This document shows, one piece after another, positions 37,602-46,918 of a stretch of 64,000 nucleotides of DNA; positions within the stretch are counted from its first letter, which is position 1; each line of letters starts with the position of its first letter. The DNA is taken from the NCBI GenBank assembly GCA_934130045.1, contig CAKOXI010000003.1, forward strand, positions 1 to 64,000, in the 5' to 3' direction. Under the pieces are notes generated by a model. The model saw only the letters and a list, made by a program, of their open reading frames with translations, made no database searches and was not told the DNA's origin. Origin of the DNA: an uncultured Bacilli bacterium (GTDB lineage Bacteria > Bacillota_I > Bacilli_A > RF39 > UBA660). The position numbers and the translations under genes were made by a program.

Positions 37602-37614
37602 AGGAGGAAACAAA

Positions 37615-37812
37615 ATGGGTTTAAGATTTCATAAAACAATAAAATTAGGTCCAATAAATATTAATTTAAGTAAAAGTGGAGTTGGATTTAGTGTAGGTAC
37701 TAAAGGAGCTAGAGTAGGAAGAACTGCAAAAGGTAATATTCGTACATCTGTAGGAATACCTGGTACCGGTATTTCTTATGTTACAGAAAAAAGTACAAAA
37801 AAGAAAAAATAA
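37615..37812 (+). CDS. DUF4236 small protein
   Basis: 65 residues from ATG 37615, with AAAGGAGG upstream. GLRFHKTIKLGPININLSKSGVG and GIPGTGISYV are the known DUF4236 signature. The role is unknown. It lies 13 bases after cls and is likely in its transcript. Confidence 0.9.
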   Translation: MGLRFHKTIKLGPININLSKSGVGFSVGTKGARVGRTAKGNIRTSVGIPGTGISYVTEKSTKKKK

Positions 37813-37906
37813 TAAAGTTTTATTTTGCTAGTTGTTTAAACTGTATAGTATATATATAAATAAGTTAATAAGTAAAAAAATGTATTAGTCAAAAATAAAT
37901 AGTATT

Positions 37907-37937
37907 TGAATAATTTATCTCTTTTTAAATCAATATA
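37907..37937 (+). promoter_or_regulatory. Possible sigma-G/F type promoter of sigG
   Basis: TGAATA (37907-37912), 18-base gap, CAATATA (37931-37937), close to the forespore consensus TGAATA-CATAMTA but with an extra base. SigG autoregulation is known in Bacillus. This is weak evidence on its own. Confidence 0.35.
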
Positions 37938-37958
37938 GATTTGAAAGGAGATTTTTTT

Positions 37959-38735
37959 ATGTCGCGTCATAAAGTGGAAATATGTGGCGTGAATACTGCA
38001 AATATAAAAGTTTTATCAAATTCTGAAATGGTTGAGTTATTTAGTAGATATCAAAATGGAGATTGTTTTGCTAAAGAGCAATTAATTAATGGTAACTTAA
38101 AATTAGTATTATCTATATTAAAAAATTATAATAATAGAACTGATAATATGGATGATTTATTTCAAGTTGGATGTGTAGGATTAATTAAAGCAATTGATAA
38201 TTTTGATTTATCACATGATGTAAAATTTTCAACATATGCGGTTCCTATGATATTAGGGGAAGTAAAGAGATATTTAAGAGATAATAATAGTGTAAGAATA
38301 GCAAGAAGCATAAAAGATATTGCTTATAAATCGCTTAAAATTAAAGAAAGATTAACAAATGAATATGGAAAGGAACCAACTATTGATAAAATCGCTGAAG
38401 AATTAAACTTACCTGTATATGATGTTAGTAATGCTATAGAATCAATGAAGGATACTATTAGTATGTATGAACCTATCTATAATGATGGTGGTGATACTAT
38501 TTATTTAGCTGATCAATTAGCTGATAAAAAAGATTCTTATTATGATAAAGATTTAAAAATTTCATTAAATGATGCAATTAATAATCTTAAAGAAAAAGAA
38601 AAATATATCTTAATTGAAAGATATATTATTGGTAAAACTCAAATGGAATTATCGGAAGAATTAGGTATTTCTCAAGCACAAATATCTAGATTAGAAAAAA
38701 GTGGGTTAAGTAATATTAAAAAAATGATAACTTAA
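37959..38735 (+). CDS. sigG: RNA polymerase forespore sigma factor SigG
   Basis: 258 residues from ATG 37959 (AAAGGAG 7 bases upstream). It begins MSRHKVEICGVNTANIKVLS, the diagnostic SigG N-terminus. Region 2 (DLFQVGCVGLIKAIDNFD...FSTYAVPMILGEVKRYLRD) and region 4 (GKTQMELSEELGISQAQISRLEK) are intact. It drives late forespore genes. Unlike Bacillus, spoIIGA and sigE are not upstream; cls and DUF4236 are. Confidence 0.96.
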   Translation: MSRHKVEICGVNTANIKVLSNSEMVELFSRYQNGDCFAKEQLINGNLKLVLSILKNYNNRTDNMDDLFQVGCVGLIKAIDNFDLSHDVKFSTYAVPMILGEVKRYLRDNNSVRIARSIKDIAYKSLKIKERLTNEYGKEPTIDKIAEELNLPVYDVSNAIESMKDTISMYEPIYNDGGDTIYLADQLADKKDSYYDKDLKISLNDAINNLKEKEKYILIERYIIGKTQMELSEELGISQAQISRLEKSGLSNIKKMIT

Positions 38736-38758
38736 AAAGAAAGCAAGGTTTTCTTTTT
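38734..38758 (+). terminator. Rho-independent terminator after sigG
   Basis: AAAAAGAAA / TTTCTTTTT stem with a 7-base loop. It overlaps the stop and is followed by an AT-rich run. Confidence 0.6.
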
Positions 38759-38800
38759 CATATAAAATTTTAAATTAAATATAATATTTTAGGTGGTTTT

Positions 38801-39031
38801 ATGCGCTTATCAGATCTTCAAAGTAAAGATGTAATAAATATTACTGATGGAAAAAAGGTTGGTAATATCATTGATATTTTAATCGAAAATAATGGTCAAA
38901 TGACTACACTTATTGTAGAAAAGTCAAAATTTTTTGTTTCTATGTTTTCTAATAAGAATGAGATTGAAATTAAATGGAATCAAATAGAAAAAATAGGTGA
39001 AGATGTTATTTTAGTTTCTATTAATATTTGA
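38801..39031 (+). CDS. ylmC: YlmC/YmxH-family PRC-barrel protein
   Basis: 76 residues, all one PRC-barrel: MRLSDLQSKDVINITDGKKVGNIIDILIE and IEIKWNQIEKIGEDVILV. The family is linked to sporulation and is found near sigG in many Firmicutes, as here. The last 21 bases overlap the end of the converging glycosyltransferase gene. Confidence 0.88.
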   Translation: MRLSDLQSKDVINITDGKKVGNIIDILIENNGQMTTLIVEKSKFFVSMFSNKNEIEIKWNQIEKIGEDVILVSINI

Positions 39032-40045
39032 TTCATCATATACTTGTTGATAAAAGTCTTCCCACATCTTTAAAACATTTTCCCTGCTATAAAATTCATT
39101 TATTGCTTTTGATTTTAATTCGCCAATGTGATATAAGTCTTTATCATTTTTTATTTTAGTTATTATATCTACAAATTCATCATTGCTTGTACCTTTAAAA
39201 TAATTATCAAATAATATTACTTTATATAAATCTAGGTCTCTTAAAAGAATTGGAATTTCAGTATTAGAAGTTTCTAATATAGTCATAGGAAACAATTCAT
39301 TATATGAAGGTAAGAAAAATAAATCTGCCATATTATATATATCATTCATTTCTTCTCTTGGAATAATACCTAAAAATTTAACATTCTGAGGTGGATTATC
39401 CATTATTTGTTTAAGCTCATTATATCCATCCGTAATTTTTCCAAAAGAGAATCCACCACACCATATAAATTCAATATCAGGTAATTTTTTTGCAACTTCA
39501 ATAAAATCTTTAACACCTTTTCTAGTTTGAACTTGTCCAGCTCCAACAACTACAAATTTATTATTTTCTATACCGTATTTTTTTCGTATTAATTTTTTTT
39601 CATTTGAATTTTTTTTGAAAAATTTATCTTTAGAAACAAAGTTTGGAATATATTTGATTTTTTTCTCATCTATTTTATATTTTTTTAGATCTTCAATAAA
39701 AATAGGATTAACTACAACTAAATAATCAGCACTATTATAAAAACTAATAACATATTTTTTAAATATATTAAAAATAAATTTGGGCAATTTTATTGATTCA
39801 TCGAGTGTATGTGGTAAAAAATGTACATAAGCAACATTAGGACATTTACTTAATTTCATTTTTATATAATAATTAGGATTTATTGTGTGATGATGAATTA
39901 TATCTGGTTTACATTTTTTATTAGTATATATATCTAATTTGCTTGATTCTTTTACAAGCGAAATTTGTTCTAAATAAGCACTGCCGACACCTTGACCTGC
40001 AACTGCATCAGCACTTGATAACATTTGAATTTTTAACTTTTTCAT
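39011..40045 (-). CDS. GT4-type glycosyltransferase
   Basis: 344 residues from ATG at 40045, with AAGGATG upstream on the minus strand; the longer frame adds 16 residues without a ribosome site. It opens MLSSADAVAGQGVGSAYLEQ and has the GT4 donor-side features IPNFVSKDKF, GAGQVQTRKG and MTILETSNTEIP. The acceptor is unknown; a membrane glycolipid is a reasonable guess, since such genes are common in this group. A glycogen or sucrose context is absent. Confidence 0.85.
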   Translation of the reverse strand: MKKLKIQMLSSADAVAGQGVGSAYLEQISLVKESSKLDIYTNKKCKPDIIHHHTINPNYYIKMKLSKCPNVAYVHFLPHTLDESIKLPKFIFNIFKKYVISFYNSADYLVVVNPIFIEDLKKYKIDEKKIKYIPNFVSKDKFFKKNSNEKKLIRKKYGIENNKFVVVGAGQVQTRKGVKDFIEVAKKLPDIEFIWCGGFSFGKITDGYNELKQIMDNPPQNVKFLGIIPREEMNDIYNMADLFFLPSYNELFPMTILETSNTEIPILLRDLDLYKVILFDNYFKGTSNDEFVDIITKIKNDKDLYHIGELKSKAINEFYSRENVLKMWEDFYQQVYDESNINRN

Positions 40046-40163
40046 ATAACACATCCTTAGAAAAATTATAGCACTATTAAAATTTATAGTCAATTTTGAG
40101 TAAATATCTATACTAAAAAAATATATTATGATATAATTATTTGTAATGTAGAAAGAGGTATGT

Positions 40164-41009
40164 ATGAATAATTTATTTTTAATTATAAAAGGTTTTTTTA
40201 TAGGTATTGCAAATATAATTCCAGGTGTAAGTGGGGGAACACTAGCGCTTACTTTAGGAATTTATGAAAAATTAATAGGATGTATTAGTCATTTGTTTAA
40301 AAATTTAAAGGAAAATATAAAATTTTTAATTCCAATTGCAATAGGAGCAGTTATAGCTATATTATCCATGAGTCATTTAATTAGTTTTTCATTGGAACAT
40401 TATGTGTTACCCACAATATTGTTTTTTATAGGAGCTATACTAGGTGGGGTGCCAATGCTTTTAAAAAAAGTTAAAGGTAAACCAGTAACTATATCTAATA
40501 TTTTAATTTTTTTAATAACATTTAGTATAGTCATATTACTATTATTATTTAATAGTGAGAATGAAATTAGTTTTTCTAATATGTCGGTAACTGATTATAT
40601 AATGTTATTTATAGTTGGCATAATCGCATCAGCTACTATGGTAATACCAGGTGTAAGCGGTTCAGCAGTACTAATGACAATAGGTTATTATCAACCTATT
40701 ATAAATACAATAAAAGATTTGACAAAATTTACGAATATTGTATCAAATTTATTTATTTTAATTCCTTTTGGAATTGGAGTAATTGTAGGTATTCTTTTAA
40801 TTGCTAAAGTATTAGAATATTTATTTAAAAATTTTGAAACTAAAACATATTATGGAGTATTTGGATTTATCTTTTCTTCCATAATAGCTATAATATTTCA
40901 AAATTTAGTTTCTAATAATAATTTTGTTTTTAGTATTCCTTCTTTAATAATTGGAATTATATTGTTTATTTTAGGATTTGTAGTTGCTTATAAATTGGGT
41001 GATAAATAA
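40164..41009 (+). CDS. popT: DUF368 (PopT-type) undecaprenyl phosphate translocase, second copy
   Basis: 281 residues with NIIPGVSGGTLALTLGIYE and TMVIPGVSGSAVLMTIGYYQ, the twin DUF368 signature and a better match to consensus than the copy at 20331. Eight or so hydrophobic helices. It stands before murG and murB, which use the same lipid carrier. Confidence 0.9.
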   Translation: MNNLFLIIKGFFIGIANIIPGVSGGTLALTLGIYEKLIGCISHLFKNLKENIKFLIPIAIGAVIAILSMSHLISFSLEHYVLPTILFFIGAILGGVPMLLKKVKGKPVTISNILIFLITFSIVILLLLFNSENEISFSNMSVTDYIMLFIVGIIASATMVIPGVSGSAVLMTIGYYQPIINTIKDLTKFTNIVSNLFILIPFGIGVIVGILLIAKVLEYLFKNFETKTYYGVFGFIFSSIIAIIFQNLVSNNNFVFSIPSLIIGIILFILGFVVAYKLGDK

Positions 41010-41037
41010 GATTTGTTTTTAAATCTTATTTTCTTTT
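41005..41037 (+). terminator. Rho-independent terminator
   Basis: 10-bp stem AATAAGATTT / AAATCTTATT with a 6-base loop, overlapping the stop, then Ts. Confidence 0.75.
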
Positions 41038-41110
41038 TTAAAGTGATATTCTAAAATAAATATATATGTGATATACTTATAATGAAATAATCTTATATAG
41101 GGGTGATTAA

Positions 41111-42190
41111 ATGAAAGTAATAATTAGTGCTGGTGGCACTGGTGGACATATATATCCCGCACTAGCAATTATAAAATGTATTAAAAAAATGGAACCAGAT
41201 AGTTCGGTATTATATATAGGAACACATAATAGAATGGAAAAAGATATAGTTCCAGCTAATAATATTCCTTTTAAAAGTATTGAAATATATGGATTTAGTA
41301 AAAATTTATTAAAGGATATTAAAACAGTAAAATGTTTTTTTAGTAGTTTAAATAAATGTAAGGATATCATAAAAAAATTTAACCCAGACATAGTTATAGG
41401 TGTAGGGGGATATGTAACTGGTCCTGTTGTATATGCCGCCCAAAAATTAGGCTATAAAACTTTTATTCATGAACAAAATAGTATTCCTGGTAAAAGTAAT
41501 AAATTTTTAAGTCGTAATTGTAATAAAATAGGTGTTTCTTTTAAATCAACAGTAGATTTATTTCCACCAGGTAAAGCAATATTTACAGGAAATCCTTGCG
41601 GTGAAAATGCTATAAATAGTCCTATAGCTTCAAAAAGTGATTTTAATCTTACAGATGGTAAAAAATTAGTTTATATTGTTATGGGTTCACTAGGTAGTGA
41701 AAAAATGACTGAATTTCTAATAAAAACAATATATATGTTTAAAAATAAAAATTATGAAGTTTTATTTGTTACTGGTAAAAATTCGTATGAACTTGTAAAA
41801 AATAATGAATTTCCTTCTAATGTAAAAGTAGTTCCATATATAGATAATCAAGCACGTATTATGAAAAGAGCTGATTTAGTTGTAACAAGATGTGGCGCAT
41901 CTACATTAAGCGAAATTATTGGATTAGAAAAACCATCAATTTTAATTCCAAGCCCATATGTAGCGAATAATCATCAATATAAAAATGCTTTAGACTTAAT
42001 AAATAGAAATGCAGCAGTATTGTTGGAAGAAAAGGATTTAGAGGGCGATATTCTAGTTAGAAAGATAGAAGAATTAATTAATGATAATTCTAAATTAGAA
42101 GAAATGAGAAAAAATTTAAAGGAATTATATATACCAAATAGTTCACAAAAAATTTATAATATATTAAGGAATATTATAGATGAAAAATAA
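41111..42190 (+). CDS. murG: UDP-GlcNAc:lipid I N-acetylglucosaminyltransferase
   Basis: 359 residues. ISAGGTGGHIYPALA is the glycine-rich entry loop of MurG, GVGGYVTGPVVYAA and FIHEQNSIPGK follow, and VVTRCGASTLSEI is the donor site. It converts lipid I to lipid II on the inner membrane face. Its end overlaps murB by 11 bases. Confidence 0.96.
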   Translation: MKVIISAGGTGGHIYPALAIIKCIKKMEPDSSVLYIGTHNRMEKDIVPANNIPFKSIEIYGFSKNLLKDIKTVKCFFSSLNKCKDIIKKFNPDIVIGVGGYVTGPVVYAAQKLGYKTFIHEQNSIPGKSNKFLSRNCNKIGVSFKSTVDLFPPGKAIFTGNPCGENAINSPIASKSDFNLTDGKKLVYIVMGSLGSEKMTEFLIKTIYMFKNKNYEVLFVTGKNSYELVKNNEFPSNVKVVPYIDNQARIMKRADLVVTRCGASTLSEIIGLEKPSILIPSPYVANNHQYKNALDLINRNAAVLLEEKDLEGDILVRKIEELINDNSKLEEMRKNLKELYIPNSSQKIYNILRNIIDEK

Positions 42191-43085
42191 TATTATAAAA
42201 AAATTAGAAAAAATTTCATGTGGAGAAGTAATAATCGATTCATCATTAAAAAAATATAATACATATAAAGTTGATTCTAATGTGTTAGCGCTAGTTTTAC
42301 CACGTAATATAGATGAGCTAAAAAAGATAATAAAATTTTGTAAAGATGAAAATATAGACTATAAAATAATTGGTAATGGTTCTAATTTAATTTATTGTAA
42401 AAAGTATTATGAAAAAATTTTTATAAATTTGTGTAACTTAAATAAGTTTAGTATTGATGATAATATTGTTATAGCAGAATCAGGAGTAAGTTTGCAAAAA
42501 TTAGCTTTAAAAGTATCAAAATTAGGTTTATCAGGTTTGGAATTTGCGACTGGAATACCAGCTACTATTGGTGGTGCAATTTATATGAATGCTGGAGCTT
42601 ATAATAGTGATATGAGTTTTGCAGTTGAAAAAGTTAAATTATTAAATGAAAATGCGGAAATAATTGAATTGCAAAATAAAGAACTTAATTTTTCATATAG
42701 ACATTCATTATTACAAGAAAGACAAGATTTAATTTGTATAGAAGTAACTTTTAAATTAAATTATGATGACTTGGAAAAAATAAATAAAATAATAAATGAT
42801 AGAAAAGAAAGAAGAAAAATTACACAACCATTAGAATATCCAAGTGCTGGAAGTGTATTTAGAAATCCTAGTAGGGAAATATTTGCGGGAAAATTAATAG
42901 AAGATTTAAATTTAAAAGGAACAAAGATTGGTGATGCTAAAATTAGTGAAAAACATGCTAATTTTATAATAAATGATGGTAATGCAAATGGAGAAGATAT
43001 AAAAAATCTTATATTATATACTAAAGAAGAAGTAAAAAATAAATATAATATAGATTTGAAAATTGAACAAGAATTTGTTGAATAA
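42180..43085 (+). CDS. murB: UDP-N-acetylenolpyruvoylglucosamine reductase
   Basis: 301 residues. An FAD-binding domain with GNGSNLIY and ATGIPATIGGAIYMNAGAY leads to the YPSAGSVFRNP substrate motif (catalytic Ser) and a C-terminal HANFIIN. It reduces the enolpyruvyl group to form UDP-MurNAc. It is translationally coupled to murG, a common Gram-positive pairing. Confidence 0.96.
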   Translation: MKNNIIKKLEKISCGEVIIDSSLKKYNTYKVDSNVLALVLPRNIDELKKIIKFCKDENIDYKIIGNGSNLIYCKKYYEKIFINLCNLNKFSIDDNIVIAESGVSLQKLALKVSKLGLSGLEFATGIPATIGGAIYMNAGAYNSDMSFAVEKVKLLNENAEIIELQNKELNFSYRHSLLQERQDLICIEVTFKLNYDDLEKINKIINDRKERRKITQPLEYPSAGSVFRNPSREIFAGKLIEDLNLKGTKIGDAKISEKHANFIINDGNANGEDIKNLILYTKEEVKNKYNIDLKIEQEFVE

Positions 43086-43152
43086 ACAAATTTTTTTATT
43101 GATAAAAATATAAAAAAATGGTAATCTGATATATAGAATAGGGGATGACAAT

Positions 43153-44352
43153 ATGGAAATTATAAATAGAAGAATAAGCTTTAAATTGTTATTAGTGTTT
43201 GTAATATTAATTTTAATAATAATTTTTGGATTTATTAAAATAACTAACAATGTAAAATTAGATAATGCAGAACATTCCATTTATAAAGAAATTGAAGCTG
43301 CGAATAATTATGTAAAAAAGTTTAAGGAAAAAAATAATGAAAAATTACCTGATAATGGATTAGTTTTAATATGCAAAGATATGAAATGTAGCTTAGATGA
43401 TTTAGGATATTTAGAAAAATATAATTTAGAAAATTTAAATGAATTTGATTATGATGGAGAAAAAATATTAAACGGAATGATTAAAATAACAAATGATGGT
43501 AATATACAATTTATTAATAGTACAATAGATAATTATAGTTGTTATTATACTAATGTTGATGAAAAGGTAATTTGTATTAAACTTAAAGATGTTTCTGTTT
43601 TAGAAAACAAGGAATATTTATCAGGAGATTCAATAAAAAACTTTGGAGGATATAATTGGCATGTAATAGGTGATGATGGAACAAATTTAACATTATTAAT
43701 GGATGGAGAACAAATTGAGGACATGCAACATTATTATAATGATTGTGTATATGATGATTATAATGATGATGAACAATCAACCGATAAAAATAACAGTTAT
43801 GATGAATGCCTATCTGATAAAAATAAATATATATATAGTTGGAATAATTCAATAATAAATAATTATCTAAAAAACACACTATATCCAGAACTAAGAAGCA
43901 AGATTGCAAATGAAATTTTACCTGTAAATGTTTGTGTTGATCCATCAAATTCAGATGGAATAATAACATATGGAGGATATTTAAAGTCAGAAATAGATAA
44001 TATTGAAGGAGCAAGCTGTAATAATGAATATGAAACCGATTATGTAAGATTAATAACTGTATCAGAATATTTTAATTTAAGTCCAAGATATCATGGAAAA
44101 AATTCTAAATATCCAAATTCGTTAGGAATAACAAAATTATCGTCAAATAGCAATTATACAGATTGGTTGTATTGTAATTCTAGTATATGTGGTAGGTATG
44201 ATGGAAAATGGTGGACAATGTCTTCATATTTCTATAATTCTTCTTCTACATATGTTAAAGATTCTCGCTACATTTCTTTTGATGGAACTTTATATAATCA
44301 TCGTGGTGAAAACTTATATGGTGTCCGTCCAGTAATAACAATAAAAAAATAA
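43153..44352 (+). CDS. Pseudopilin-like anchored surface protein with DUF6273-like domain
   Basis: 399 residues. A basic start and one membrane helix (about 11-30, LLLVFVILILIIIFGFIKI) precede a helical EAANNYVKKF stretch, as in type II pseudopilins. A Cys pair and then a C-terminal region from about NFGGYNWHVIG to GVRPVITIKK recall DUF6273 domains, with WWTMSS and GVRPV typical. Exported side features include several Cys. AGGGGATG precedes the start. The role is unknown, and adhesion or sensing is possible. Confidence 0.6.
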   Translation: MEIINRRISFKLLLVFVILILIIIFGFIKITNNVKLDNAEHSIYKEIEAANNYVKKFKEKNNEKLPDNGLVLICKDMKCSLDDLGYLEKYNLENLNEFDYDGEKILNGMIKITNDGNIQFINSTIDNYSCYYTNVDEKVICIKLKDVSVLENKEYLSGDSIKNFGGYNWHVIGDDGTNLTLLMDGEQIEDMQHYYNDCVYDDYNDDEQSTDKNNSYDECLSDKNKYIYSWNNSIINNYLKNTLYPELRSKIANEILPVNVCVDPSNSDGIITYGGYLKSEIDNIEGASCNNEYETDYVRLITVSEYFNLSPRYHGKNSKYPNSLGITKLSSNSNYTDWLYCNSSICGRYDGKWWTMSSYFYNSSSTYVKDSRYISFDGTLYNHRGENLYGVRPVITIKK

Positions 44353-44358
44353 TTTTTT

Positions 44359-44389
44359 AAAGTTCATTAATTTGAACTTTTCTTTTTTT
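44359..44389 (+). terminator. Rho-independent terminator
   Basis: AAAGTTCA / TGAACTTT stem with a 6-base loop, then a T-rich tract. Confidence 0.75.
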
Positions 44390-44392
44390 CTA

Positions 44393-44421
44393 TTGACTGA
44401 TAAACTAAAAAAGTGTTAAAC
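44393..44421 (+). promoter_or_regulatory. Promoter of the metal exporter operon
   Basis: TTGACT (44393-44398), 17-base spacer, TTAAAC (44416-44421), with the operator palindrome beginning at the next base. Confidence 0.6.
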
Positions 44422-44444
44422 TAAATGCAACTTATTTGCATTTA
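44422..44444. promoter_or_regulatory. Palindromic operator of the exporter / Fur-type operon
   Basis: TAAATGCAA-CTTAT-TTGCATTTA is a perfect 9-5-9 inverted repeat placed between the -10 box and the ribosome site of the exporter gene. The second gene of the operon is a Fur-family regulator that probably binds it. It differs from the site at 14977. Confidence 0.7.
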
Positions 44445-44454
44445 TGGAGGTTAT

Positions 44455-45291
44455 ATGATAGAAATAATTTTAGATACTTTATTAGATACATTAAAATTGA
44501 TTCCTTTTTTGTTCATTACTTTTATTATAATTGAGTATATTGAGCATAAATTAAAAAATCAATCTATAATAAAAAATTCAGGAAAATATGGACCATTTAT
44601 AGGTGGTATTTTAGGTGTAGTACCACAATGTGGATTTAGTGCTTCTGCAACAAATTTATATATTACAAGAATAATAACTCTTGGAACTCTTATTTCCGTT
44701 TATTTATCAACTAGTGATGAGATGTTACCAATAATGTTAGCTAAACAGGTTGATAATATAGTGATTATAAAAATTCTTTTTCTAAAAGTTGTTATAGGAA
44801 TAATTATGGGATTTTTAATTGATTTAATTTTTAGAAAAGATAAAAAAAATGTTGAAATAAAAGATTTATGTGAACATGATCATTGTCATTGTGATGAGGG
44901 AATAATAGTGCCTTCTATAAAACACACATTAAATATTACTTTATTTATTTTAGTTATAACTTTTATATTAAATTTAGGTTTTAGTTATTTAGGTGAAGAT
45001 TTAATTGCTAAGATATTTTTAAAAAATAATATATTTAGTTCATTTATTTCAAGTTTAGTAGGACTTATTCCTAACTGTGGTGCTAGCATTATGATTACTG
45101 AACTTTATTTAAGTGGTTCAATTACATTTGGATCAGCTATGTCAGGACTTTTAACTGGAAGTGGTATTGGAATTTTAATTTTGTTTAAAAATAATAAAAA
45201 TTTAAAAGAAAATATGTTTATATTACTTCTTATATATTTTATAGGCGTATTTAGTGGCATAATAATAGATTTGGTAGGACTTGTTATTTAA
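44455..45291 (+). CDS. Putative 10TM heavy-metal exporter (ArsP_2 / manganese type)
   Basis: 278 residues from ATG 44455 (TGGAGG at 44445); the earlier in-frame ATG at 44425 lies in the operator. Two related halves each end in a PxCG motif (VVPQCGFSASAT and LIPNCGASIMIT) and are joined by a Cys/His-rich loop (CEHDHCHCDEG) that would bind metal. About 8-10 hydrophobic helices. Members are called arsenic or manganese exporters. The Fur-type partner favours a transition metal. Confidence 0.8.
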   Translation: MIEIILDTLLDTLKLIPFLFITFIIIEYIEHKLKNQSIIKNSGKYGPFIGGILGVVPQCGFSASATNLYITRIITLGTLISVYLSTSDEMLPIMLAKQVDNIVIIKILFLKVVIGIIMGFLIDLIFRKDKKNVEIKDLCEHDHCHCDEGIIVPSIKHTLNITLFILVITFILNLGFSYLGEDLIAKIFLKNNIFSSFISSLVGLIPNCGASIMITELYLSGSITFGSAMSGLLTGSGIGILILFKNNKNLKENMFILLLIYFIGVFSGIIIDLVGLVI

Positions 45292-45668
45292 TGAGTTTAG
45301 AAATTTTATTAAAGAATCATAATTTAAAAATAACTAATTCAAGATTAAAAGTTTTAAACTTAATTAATAGTTTAGATATAAATGCTACTAAAAAAAATAT
45401 TATTTTAAAATCTAATATAGATAAATCTACTGTATATAGAATTTTAGAAGTTTTTTTGAAAGAAAATGTAATAGAGAAAAATTTGAATTATAATAACGAT
45501 ATTTATTATTCTATAATGGAAGAACATGCACATTATATAAAATGTATTAAATGTCATAAAAGAGAAAAGATTGATATATGTCCAATACCTAATTTAGGGA
45601 AAACTGGGTTTAAAATAATAAGTCATAAAATAGAAATAGATGGTATTTGCGCTAATTGTTCTAAATAA
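45291..45668 (+). CDS. Fur-family metal regulator
   Basis: 125 residues. The winged helix holds NSRLKVLNLI and DKSTVYRILEVFL, and the metal domain holds EEHAHYIKCIKCHK, then CANC at the end. It is fused in one transcript with the exporter by a one-base overlap (TAATG). It probably controls that exporter through the operator at 44422, in response to zinc or another metal. Confidence 0.88.
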   Translation: MSLEILLKNHNLKITNSRLKVLNLINSLDINATKKNIILKSNIDKSTVYRILEVFLKENVIEKNLNYNNDIYYSIMEEHAHYIKCIKCHKREKIDICPIPNLGKTGFKIISHKIEIDGICANCSK

Positions 45669-45685
45669 ATTTAAGGAGTGATGTT

Positions 45686-46141
45686 ATGAATAAATACATA
45701 ATTGCCGAATTAATACCAACAACTAGTAAAAAAGAAACAGGAGATATTATACAATTATCAGCACTTAAAATTGATGATTTAAATTTAATTGATAGATTTG
45801 ATTATAGATTAAATGAGGATAAAGTATATTTTAAAAAATTATTAGAACTTATTGATTATGATAAAGAATCGTTTGTTTATAAAGATACTACTGATGAAAT
45901 ATTAAATGATTTTAAGAAATGGTGTGAAAATTATAAAATATTAATTATAGATAATGAATATACCAAAAGTTATTTAAAAGAATTTGAAAATAAAGAATCG
46001 GTTTTTGAATATCTAAATATGGAATATAATGACAATATTATTGATGAAATAATTGAAAAATATAATTTAGAAAATAGTAATTATATTGTTGATTTACTTT
46101 ATGAGGCTCTAATTTATGAAAGTAATTTGACAAATAAATAA
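45686..46141 (+). CDS. Degenerate DnaQ/DEDD exonuclease-like protein
   Basis: 151 residues with AAGGAG upstream. The start KYIIAELIPTTSKKETGDIIQLSALKI has the shape of an exonuclease beginning (xDxExTG...GDIIQIxAxKI), but the catalytic Asp/Glu pair is replaced (AELIPTT). Later, WCENYKILIIDNEYTKSYL matches the middle strand. It seems to be a fold relative without catalysis. Confidence in the family is modest. It lies next to the kinase-like pair. Confidence 0.45.
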   Translation: MNKYIIAELIPTTSKKETGDIIQLSALKIDDLNLIDRFDYRLNEDKVYFKKLLELIDYDKESFVYKDTTDEILNDFKKWCENYKILIIDNEYTKSYLKEFENKESVFEYLNMEYNDNIIDEIIEKYNLENSNYIVDLLYEALIYESNLTNK

Positions 46142-46172
46142 TTTATGTTAGAATACTACAACAGGTGGTTAA

Positions 46173-46901
46173 ATGGAAACTATTAATTTATCTTCTATTA
46201 ATATGAATTTTTTAGAAAGTTTTATGGGTAGTTTTTCTACAATTCAAAAGTGTGAATATAATGGAAAATTTTATATGTATAAAAAATTTGATAATATTAA
46301 TTTTTTTAAGAAGAATATGAAAAAGTTTCAGAAACTTAATGAAATTGATAATGACTATCTGGTAATGCCAGAATATTTTGTATTTGATGATTATGAACAA
46401 GAATGTAATGCTTATTTAACTAAATTTATAAATTATCAAAAAAGTTCTGTAATAAAAACACTAGATGATAAAATAGTAAGATTAAATGCTATAAAAAATA
46501 ATATAAATAAAATGCACGATTTAGGAATTATTCATGGTGATTTGCATTTTGGTAATATTTTATTAGATGAAAATTCTTATCAAAATAAAATTATAGATTT
46601 TGATAATTGTTCTTATGAAAACTATAAGATTAATAAAAATTATGTATTAGATTATACTAATTTGTATATGAGTAAATATGGTGTTAATAAAGGTTTAGAT
46701 ATATTTTTATTTAATTTAATAACGTATTCAGTTTTAAATAATTCACCATATTTTCAAACTAGATTAAGAATAAATGATAAAATGTATGGAATTTTTAATA
46801 ATGTTGCTGGTAGGAGAGTATGTGATAATTTATTACTTGAAAACAAATTTTTTAGTAATGATTATTTAATTGATACATGCATAAATCTAGTAAAAAAATA
46901 A
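46173..46901 (+). CDS. Protein kinase-like (APH/RIO type) protein
   Basis: 242 residues. A compact N-lobe has KFYMYKKFDN for the ATP lysine. The catalytic loop reads IHGDLHFGNILL and the metal site KIIDFDNCSYENYK, with Asp/Asn at the right spots, so the active residues look intact. Similar genes in this group occur in multiple copies, often next to each other. The substrate is unknown. The following gene overlaps slightly in frame choice only. Confidence 0.75.
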   Translation: METINLSSINMNFLESFMGSFSTIQKCEYNGKFYMYKKFDNINFFKKNMKKFQKLNEIDNDYLVMPEYFVFDDYEQECNAYLTKFINYQKSSVIKTLDDKIVRLNAIKNNINKMHDLGIIHGDLHFGNILLDENSYQNKIIDFDNCSYENYKINKNYVLDYTNLYMSKYGVNKGLDIFLFNLITYSVLNNSPYFQTRLRINDKMYGIFNNVAGRRVCDNLLLENKFFSNDYLIDTCINLVKK

Positions 46902-46918
46902 TATTTGAGGGATTTTAT

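Noticed and set aside
43583..44014. 143-codon minus-strand frame inside the surface protein gene
   Set aside because: Its His/Tyr/Leu-rich composition and lack of a ribosome site mark it as a shadow of the plus-strand gene.
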